Source: Candidatus Babelota bacterium
GTDB taxonomy: Bacteria; Babelota; Babeliae; Babelales; Vermiphilaceae
Length of the DNA: 5,347 nt
Direction of reading: 5' to 3'
NCBI GenBank assembly: GCA_013213985.1
Contig: JABSSP010000174.1
Span: forward strand, 1-5,347
Shown: one piece after another, positions 1 through 5,347 of the stretch
Position numbering within the stretch: the stretch's first letter is position 1
Layout of the letters: every line of letters starts with the position of its first letter
Position numbers and translations under genes: made by a program
Notes under the pieces: model-generated
The model's input: the letters and a program-made list of their open reading frames with translations, nothing else
What the model was told of the DNA's origin: nothing
Database searches by the model: none

Positions 1-7
1 AAACTAA

Positions 8-1033
<1,026 letters not shown>

Positions 1034-1037
1034 TAGC

Positions 1038-1283
1038 ATGAAATTACAGATCATACATCCTGACAAAACTGAAACCGTCGATGTCGATTGGGTAGAAGTA
1101 AATACACCCGCAGGAAACTTTGTGCTTCAAAAAGGTCACGTCCCCACAATTTTAACATTGTCTCGTGGCAGGGAAGTTGTCTATCAACTTGAGTCCGGAG
1201 AAAAAAAATCATTCGTTGCAGAACGCGGAGTTATTTCTGTTAATCGTAATTTAGCAACACTTATTATTGGAAAAACAAAATAA
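1038..1283 (+). CDS. atpC: F1Fo ATP synthase epsilon subunit, short form with only the N-terminal domain
   Basis: Epsilon is a central-stalk subunit that joins gamma to the c-ring and often inhibits ATP hydrolysis. The 81-residue product matches the N-terminal beta-sandwich domain: VNTPAGNFVLQKGHVP (family pattern TPxGxxxxxxGHxP), then LSRGREVVYQ, and late strands ending GVISVNRNLATLIIG. Typical epsilon subunits have 130-140 residues. The C-terminal two-helix domain, which carries the inhibitory function, is absent here, and the stop is a clean TAA. N-terminal-domain-only forms are known in some lineages, so this may be native. The ATG lies 4 bases after the atpD stop. There is no strong Shine-Dalgarno, only purine-rich atpD codons, so translational coupling to atpD is likely. 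The D-C gene order is the usual 3' end of an atp operon. The assignment rests on both motifs and position. Confidence 0.88.
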   Translation: MKLQIIHPDKTETVDVDWVEVNTPAGNFVLQKGHVPTILTLSRGREVVYQLESGEKKSFVAERGVISVNRNLATLIIGKTK

Positions 1284-1290
1284 ATTAGAA

Positions 1291-1298
1291 AAAGGAGA
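1291..1298 (+). promoter_or_regulatory. Strong Shine-Dalgarno for the small disrupted gene
   Basis: AAAGGAGA contains a full AAGGAG core (1292-1297) placed 7 bases before the ATG at 1305. It is the best ribosome binding site in the window. It supports 1305 as a real, once-used start even though the reading frame after it is now short. Confidence 0.7.
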
Positions 1299-1304
1299 AA
1301 TAAA

Positions 1305-1569
1305 ATGAAAACAGTCTCTATACTCATTTTATTGACCGCCCTCTTGTCAACATCATCCATCACAACATAGATACGGGATACACCCTGATATTTCAATTTT
1401 TAATACGTACGAACCTCTTGTATTTCTTATATAAAGAGAAGAAGAAGCAATTCGGCAAGAAGCTCGGCGAAAAGCACTCATAAAAAAAAGAGTCGACCTA
1501 GCACAACAAAAAAAGTCGGAAGAAAAATATGTTACGCGGTCCCGTAGATTAGCTGTTTTGAAAAAATAA
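1305..1569 (+). pseudogene. Remnant of a small exported or membrane-anchored protein gene (frameshift plus stop)
   Basis: The ATG at 1305 opens a 21-codon frame (MKTVSILILLTALLSTSSIT...) ending at TAG 1368-1370. It looks like a signal peptide: a Lys near the start, a hydrophobic core, then Ser/Thr-rich residues. From about 1366 the next frame (codons from 1372) continues with RYGIHPDISIF and NTYEPLVFLI, is broken by TAA 1432-1434, and then runs REEEAIRQEARRKALIKKR to a TAA at 1567-1569. That last part is rich in Glu, Lys, Arg and Gln and could form a helix or coiled coil. No ATG, GTG or TTG restarts the charged segment at a useful place. One frameshift and one nonsense change would restore a product of about 88 residues. 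The terminal TAA overlaps the ribosome binding site of the HerA-like gene, as expected of a former operon member. I do not recognise the family. A displaced epsilon C-terminal domain, or a real 21-residue peptide followed by non-coding DNA, are weaker alternatives. Confidence 0.5.
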
Positions 1570-1571
1570 GG
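1567..1571 (+). promoter_or_regulatory. Ribosome binding site for the HerA-like gene
   Basis: TAAGG lies 5 bases before the ATG at 1577 and supports that start. It overlaps the stop codon of the upstream remnant frame, which suggests the two genes were once translationally coupled. Confidence 0.5.
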
Positions 1572-1576
1572 TCAAA

Positions 1577-3199
1577 ATGAACCCGCAAAAGAAGTTGCTT
1601 GGCCATATCGTTTCAGGATCGCTCACACAGGGCCTGAGTATGCGTATTGCGCCTGATGCTGATTTAGAAAACATAAAAACAGGAAAATTTGTTTCAATTG
1701 TTGGTCAGCACCATTCTTTTTTTTCGCTCATTACCGATCTTTCATTACATGTCAGCCATCCTGATATTTTATTATTTCCTCCAACTGAAACCGAAACGCT
1801 TTTAACTTCTGCACTAAGACAAAAAGATATGTATGCAATGGCAAATGTAAAGCCAATGATTGCACTCAACAAAAACGCAGAAAAAATGCCGGTAAAAACA
1901 ATTCCCCAACATTTTTGTGCAGTTTATGAAGCAACCAAGCATGATGTTGCACTTATCTTTGGTGACGAGGCTGATCCGAGTCAAAGATATTTTAGTATCG
2001 GTAAACCGCTCGACATGGAAACCAATGTCTGTATTGATTTAGAAAAATTAACTGAGCGCAGCAATGGCATTTTTGGCAAAACCGGAACAGGAAAAACATT
2101 TTTAACACGCCTTATTTTAGCTGGTTTAATTAAAAATGAAAAAGCAGTTAATTTAATTTTTGATATGCATAATGAATACGGTTTGCAAGCGCGACAAGAA
2201 GACAAAGGTCCTGCATTTGTAAAAGGTTTAAAAACATTATTTTCAGATAAAATTGCAATCTTTTCTTTAGATCCTGATTCAACACGCAGACGTGGTGGCC
2301 AACCAGACGTTGAACTCACCCTAGATTATCAGTCAGTACGTATTGAAGATATTATTTCATTGTCTGAAGAACTGCGCTTGCATGCAACAGCATTAGAAGC
2401 ATCATATTTAATTGCAGCAAAATATAAAAAGGACTGGCTACAAGTTTTACTTTCACAAGGCGATAACTTAAAAGATTTTGCACAATCATTGGGTGCGCAT
2501 CCTGAATCAATTGCAGCACTGTATCGAAAACTAAAACGTATTGAGCGTTTACCCTTTTTAAAACCGCGGCAAACAGGCGCCACACGTGCACAAGACAATG
2601 TTATTGATTTGATGATGGAATACATTGACCGTGGCCTTAGTATTATTATTGAATTTGGTAATTTCACCTCAACATTTTGTTATTTGTTGATTGCTAACAT
2701 TATTAGTCGGCGCATTCACAGCGAGTATGTTAAAAAAACTGAAAAATTTTTAGGATCACAAAAAGAACAAGATCGTCCAAAACATTTAATGATCACTATT
2801 GAAGAAGCACATAAATTTTTAAATCCAAGCGCTGCACGACAAACAATTTTTGGCATTATTGCACGTGAAATGCGCAAATATTATGTTTCACTTTTAATTG
2901 TCGATCAACGCCCTTCTGGAATTGATCAAGAAATTATTTCACAAATTGGAACCAAAATTATTGCAAAACTAAATGATGAAAAAGATATTAATGCGGTACT
3001 TACCAGCGTTAGTGATGCTGCAAACTTACGCCCTATTTTAGCTTCTTTAAACAGTAAAAAGCAGGCCCTTTTACTTGGCCATGCACTCACAATGCCCGTT
3101 GTAATTCAAACCCGTGAATACGATGAACAGTTCTATCAAGCTATGGGAGCACAGGTCACTTCAAAACAAATCAATGAATTTATTGAAGAGATCTTTTAA
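1577..3199 (+). CDS. HerA/DUF87-family ATPase (FtsK-HerA superfamily)
   Basis: The 540-residue product has the layout of a HerA-type hexameric DNA translocase. An N-terminal beta-barrel-like (HAS-barrel type) region covers about residues 5-150. Walker A GKTGTGKT is at 167-174, and the HerA-typical DMHNEYG strand is at 196-202. A helical insertion spans roughly 255-345. Walker B LMITIEEAH is at 404-412, with E409 at the Walker B acidic position and E410 as the likely catalytic Glu. REMRKY at 430-435 holds candidate arginine fingers, and DQRPSG at 443-448 is the sensor-like motif (family TQRPS). In archaea and some bacteria HerA works with the NurA nuclease in DNA end resection. Other relatives act in DNA segregation or defence, so the function here is inferred only as ATP-driven DNA handling. 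No nuclease or other partner is in the window. The gene is intact, with full length, motif order and codon use like its neighbours. It starts 7 bases after the end of the small remnant and is probably read with the atp genes or from an internal promoter. Confidence 0.85.
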   Translation: MNPQKKLLGHIVSGSLTQGLSMRIAPDADLENIKTGKFVSIVGQHHSFFSLITDLSLHVSHPDILLFPPTETETLLTSALRQKDMYAMANVKPMIALNKNAEKMPVKTIPQHFCAVYEATKHDVALIFGDEADPSQRYFSIGKPLDMETNVCIDLEKLTERSNGIFGKTGTGKTFLTRLILAGLIKNEKAVNLIFDMHNEYGLQARQEDKGPAFVKGLKTLFSDKIAIFSLDPDSTRRRGGQPDVELTLDYQSVRIEDIISLSEELRLHATALEASYLIAAKYKKDWLQVLLSQGDNLKDFAQSLGAHPESIAALYRKLKRIERLPFLKPRQTGATRAQDNVIDLMMEYIDRGLSIIIEFGNFTSTFCYLLIANIISRRIHSEYVKKTEKFLGSQKEQDRPKHLMITIEEAHKFLNPSAARQTIFGIIAREMRKYYVSLLIVDQRPSGIDQEIISQIGTKIIAKLNDEKDINAVLTSVSDAANLRPILASLNSKKQALLLGHALTMPVVIQTREYDEQFYQAMGAQVTSKQINEFIEEIF

Positions 3200-3215
3200 A
3201 AATAAGTAGCAAAAA

Positions 3216-3244
3216 TACAAAATACCTTTAAAATTATTTATAAA
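3216..3244 (+). promoter_or_regulatory. Possible weak promoter ahead of the amino-acid importer operon
   Basis: The 68-base gap 3200-3267 is very AT-rich and contains TATAAA at 3239-3244, a fair -10 hexamer, 23 bases before the ATG. No good -35 box lies at the right distance; the bases around 3216-3221 match TTGACA poorly. A new transcription unit is plausible here because the function changes from DNA ATPase to transporter. AT-rich DNA produces such matches by chance, so confidence is low. Confidence 0.25.
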
Positions 3245-3254
3245 AACTACGCAC

Positions 3255-3261
3255 TTAGGAG
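3255..3261 (+). promoter_or_regulatory. Shine-Dalgarno for the binding-protein gene
   Basis: TTAGGAG lies 6 bases before the ATG at 3268. It is a strong site and decides the start of the binding-protein gene. Confidence 0.65.
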
Positions 3262-3267
3262 TCACCC

Positions 3268-4032
3268 ATGAGTAAAGCTCTCGTAACTATTCTTTCATTA
3301 TTCGCTCTGAGTGTTGGCCTTGTATGGTACAGCGCACGCAATAATGCGCCAAAAGAAATAAATAATAATACTATTGTTGTCGGTGTTAATGCCGAATATC
3401 CACCATTTACTTTTATCAGAGAAAATGAAATAGTCGGTTTTGATGTCGATCTTATTAATGAAATTGGCAAACGCTTAAACAAAAACATAGAACTTAAAGA
3501 CATGCCATTTAATGCACTTATTTCTGAAGTGCAAATTGGCCTCCTTCACGTAATTATTGGCGGCATCGCCCCAACGGCTGAACGGGGAAAGCAAGTTCTC
3601 TTTACCAAGCCATACTTGCAAGGAAGGCCTCTCGTTATTATCACTAAGATAGATGGCCCTCCTGTCGAAACGGTAAATGACCTAACGGGTAAAAACATTG
3701 CCGTTAATGAAGGCTTTACATCTGATCTTTACATGTCAACTATCGAAGGCCCTGAATTGTTACGCCTTGGTACACTTTCGGATAGCTTTTTAGCACTTCA
3801 AAGTGGTGGCGTTGATGCACTTGTTGCAGAGCAAGATACGATTCAACCTTTGTTTGAAACGATTGACCAAAAAGATTTCAAGATAGTTGTAATACCTGAC
3901 ACCGATGATCCTTCTGCAATTGGAATCACAAAAAAATATCCTAAACTTTTACCTAAAATTGAATCTATTCTTGAAGAACTAAAAAACGATGGAACCTTAG
4001 ATCAACTCAGAAAGAAATGGTGGAAACTGTAA
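3268..4032 (+). CDS. Polar amino-acid ABC transporter, substrate-binding protein (family 3, ArtJ/GlnH/HisJ-like)
   Basis: This 254-residue protein captures an amino acid outside the inner membrane and delivers it to the permease. Residues 1-21 form a signal peptide or signal anchor (MSKALVTILSLFALSVGLVW). There is no lipobox Cys, and the possible YSA cleavage site is poor, so it may be periplasmic or stay membrane-tethered. The mature part begins IVVGVNAEYPPFTF, then GFDVDLINEIGKRL, the start of lobe 1. TAERGKQVLFTKPY (103-116) is the family signature; by homology R106 would bind the ligand carboxylate. Lobe 2 has LTGKNIAVNEG and VDALVAEQD. Family members usually have Asp at the position of E188, where it contacts the ligand amino group. 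The protein ends KKWWKL, a usual ending for the family. The TPERxKQVLFTxPY-like string resembles arginine-binding ArtJ, but the substrate cannot be fixed from sequence; glutamine, histidine or other polar amino acids remain possible. The stop overlaps the permease start (TAATG). Confidence 0.9.
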   Translation: MSKALVTILSLFALSVGLVWYSARNNAPKEINNNTIVVGVNAEYPPFTFIRENEIVGFDVDLINEIGKRLNKNIELKDMPFNALISEVQIGLLHVIIGGIAPTAERGKQVLFTKPYLQGRPLVIITKIDGPPVETVNDLTGKNIAVNEGFTSDLYMSTIEGPELLRLGTLSDSFLALQSGGVDALVAEQDTIQPLFETIDQKDFKIVVIPDTDDPSAIGITKKYPKLLPKIESILEELKNDGTLDQLRKKWWKL

Positions 4033-4691
4033 TGATTGATTTTAATCTTATTGTTAAATCACTTCCTGCGTTATGGCGCGGAACACTTTTAACACTTAAA
4101 ATTTCTTTTTTTGGTTGTGCAATTGGTCTTATTTTAGGAACAATATTAGGCATTGCTCAAACAAGTAAACTCCCTATTATAAATTATTTTATCAATTTTT
4201 TTATCACCATCATACGCGGTACACCAATGTTGATTCAAATATTTATTGTGCGCTACGTATTTCCACAATTTGGGATTGTCCTTCCTCTTGTATGGGCTGC
4301 AATCCTTGCAATTGGCATCAATAGCAGTGCATACGTGAGCCAAATTATACGTTCAGGTATTTTGTCAGTAAGTAAAGGACAAATTGAAGCTGCGCAAACA
4401 CTTGGTTTGTCGCGCTGGCAAATTATGCGACAAATAGTTTTGCCACAGGCATTTCAGACCGTATTCCCCGTGCTTGGTAATGAATTAATTACTTTAGTAA
4501 AAGATTCATCTTTAGCGTCGGCTATAGGTGTTGCAGAACTTACCCAAGAAGCCAGTCATATTCGGAGTGTAACGTACGATGCACTGACTACCTATTTGGC
4601 AGTTGCCGTAATTTATTTAATACTCACTTCGTTACTTTCTTTAGTCTTTAACCGCATAGAAAAAAGAATAAGTCGCCATGTTACAAATTAA
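4032..4691 (+). CDS. Polar amino-acid ABC transporter permease (GlnP/HisM/ArtQ-like)
   Basis: This is the inner-membrane channel subunit of the importer, likely acting as a homodimer because only one permease gene is present. The 219-residue protein starts MIDFNLIVKSLPALWRGTLL, the usual beginning of the HEQRo/HisMQ-type family. Hydrophobic segments lie near residues 18-42, 50-75, 80-103 and 186-207, with weaker ones around 140-168. RGTPMLIQ at 62-69 is a family hallmark. The EAA loop, EAAQTLGLSRWQIMRQIVLP at 119-138, contacts the ATPase. I chose the ATG at 4032 because it overlaps the upstream stop as TAATG and gives the family's normal N-terminus. An in-frame ATG at 4017 would add five residues and overlap the binding-protein gene by 16 bases. 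The 3' end overlaps the ATPase gene by 14 bases, so the three genes form one coupled operon. Confidence 0.92.
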   Translation: MIDFNLIVKSLPALWRGTLLTLKISFFGCAIGLILGTILGIAQTSKLPIINYFINFFITIIRGTPMLIQIFIVRYVFPQFGIVLPLVWAAILAIGINSSAYVSQIIRSGILSVSKGQIEAAQTLGLSRWQIMRQIVLPQAFQTVFPVLGNELITLVKDSSLASAIGVAELTQEASHIRSVTYDALTTYLAVAVIYLILTSLLSLVFNRIEKRISRHVTN

Positions 4692-5347
4692 AAAACTTAA
4701 CAAATCATTTGATAACAAAAAAGTTGTTGATGATGTTTCTTTTTCAGTCAACCCCGGCGAAGTTGCTATTTTCCTCGGTGCTTCAGGTGTTGGTAAATCA
4801 ACCTTGCTGCGCATTTTAAATAATTTAGAACATGCAAACTCAGGAACCATTGAACTTGATGGCAAACCGCTTAATATGAGTGTTGCGCACCGACAACAAA
4901 AAATTGGCATGGTGTTTCAAAGCTTTAATTTGTTTCCGCACCTGACGGTTGAAGAAAATATCACCCTGGCTTTAGAACAAGTACTTGGTAAAAGCAAAGC
5001 AGAAGCACAAAAAATTGCGTATGATTTGTTAAAAAAATACGACTTGCTTGATAAAAAAGATACGTTCCCTGCAGGACTTTCGGGCGGACAAAAACAACGC
5101 CTTGCGCTCATGCGAACCCTTGCGGTAAAACCAGCGATAGTTTGTTTAGACGAACCAACGTCAGCGCTTGATCCGATGCTCACAAACTATGTTGCACAAA
5201 CTATCATGAAACTCGCAAAAGACGGCTATATTGTTTTAGTTGCAACACATGACACTACACTGCTTGATAAACTTGATTGCACAATCAATCTAATGAAAGA
5301 CGGAACCATTATTGAAACGGCTCCGTCAAAACTATATTTTAAAAATA
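4678..5347 (+). CDS. Polar amino-acid ABC transporter ATP-binding protein (GlnQ/HisP-like), cut by the right edge
   Basis: This is the cytoplasmic ATPase that powers the importer. The frame from ATG 4678 stays open for 223 codons to the window end. Motifs, in order: Walker A GASGVGKST (34-42), Q-loop GMVFQSFNLFPHLTV with Q81, signature LSGGQKQR (134-141), Walker B IVCLDEPT (154-161, D158 and catalytic E159), D-loop SALD (162-165), and H-loop ATHD with H191. NLFPHLTVEEN is typical of the amino-acid (PAAT) subfamily. Family members have about 240-255 residues, so roughly 20-30 are missing beyond the edge; the visible end, GTIIETAPSKLYF, is the normal C-terminal region. The start lies inside the permease gene, giving a 14-base overlap. 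There is no strong Shine-Dalgarno, so translation probably depends on the permease. All catalytic residues are intact. Confidence 0.93.
   Translation, partial: MLQIKKLNKSFDNKKVVDDVSFSVNPGEVAIFLGASGVGKSTLLRILNNLEHANSGTIELDGKPLNMSVAHRQQKIGMVFQSFNLFPHLTVEENITLALEQVLGKSKAEAQKIAYDLLKKYDLLDKKDTFPAGLSGGQKQRLALMRTLAVKPAIVCLDEPTSALDPMLTNYVAQTIMKLAKDGYIVLVATHDTTLLDKLDCTINLMKDGTIIETAPSKLYFKN

Noticed and set aside
1184..1396. Reverse-strand 70-codon frame with a hydrophobic stretch
   Set aside because: It lies antisense to atpC and the small remnant. Its hydrophobic part is the complement of A-rich coding DNA, and there is no ribosome binding site or family signal.
1981..2667. Several reverse-strand open frames of about 80-112 codons inside the HerA-like gene
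   Set aside because: They are antisense shadows of a strongly conserved gene and their translations show no recognisable domains.
1577..3199. HerA as part of an anti-phage defence cassette
   Set aside because: No Sir2, nuclease, helicase or other effector gene is adjacent; the neighbours are ATP synthase and importer genes.
3200..3267. Rho-independent terminator after the HerA-like gene
   Set aside because: The gap is AT-rich but has no GC-containing stem followed by a T-run, so read-through or a factor-dependent end is as likely.

Overview
This is an AT-rich bacterial fragment. Every gene reads on the + strand and genes are tightly packed. It is probably a small metagenomic contig or the inside of one, because both edges cut through a gene. 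Three blocks follow one another: the 3' end of an F1Fo ATP synthase operon, a HerA/DUF87-type ATPase gene, and a polar amino-acid ABC importer operon.

Region 1 (1-1283) holds most of the ATP synthase beta subunit (atpD) and then a very short epsilon subunit (atpC). The body of beta is highly conserved. The first ~100 bases are not: there is an in-frame TAA where a Glu is expected, and two glycines of the Walker A loop are replaced (GVAGVCKT instead of GGAGVGKT). Each difference can be explained by G-to-T changes, which suggests edge sequencing or assembly error, or a very recent inactivation. Epsilon is 81 residues and holds only the beta-sandwich domain.

Region 2 (1284-1576) holds the remains of a small gene. 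A perfect Shine-Dalgarno and a signal-peptide-like start run into a stop after 21 codons. A neighbouring frame then continues as a highly charged helical segment that ends exactly at the ribosome binding site of the next gene.

Region 3 (1577-3199) is an intact 540-residue HerA-like hexameric ATPase with clear Walker A, Walker B, arginine-finger and sensor motifs. No NurA nuclease partner is visible.

Region 4 (3268-5347) is a three-gene importer in the order binding protein, permease, ATPase, with overlapping stop and start codons. It resembles arginine, histidine or glutamine uptake systems (ArtJ/GlnH, GlnP/HisM, GlnQ/HisP). The ATPase gene runs off the right edge.

The organism cannot be fixed from this sequence. 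Low GC, compact operons and an N-terminal-domain-only epsilon would fit a reduced-genome, possibly host-associated bacterium. Candidate phyla such as Dependentiae are a guess only. I see no rRNA, tRNA, CRISPR array, insertion sequence or convincing terminator, and no clear new multi-gene system.
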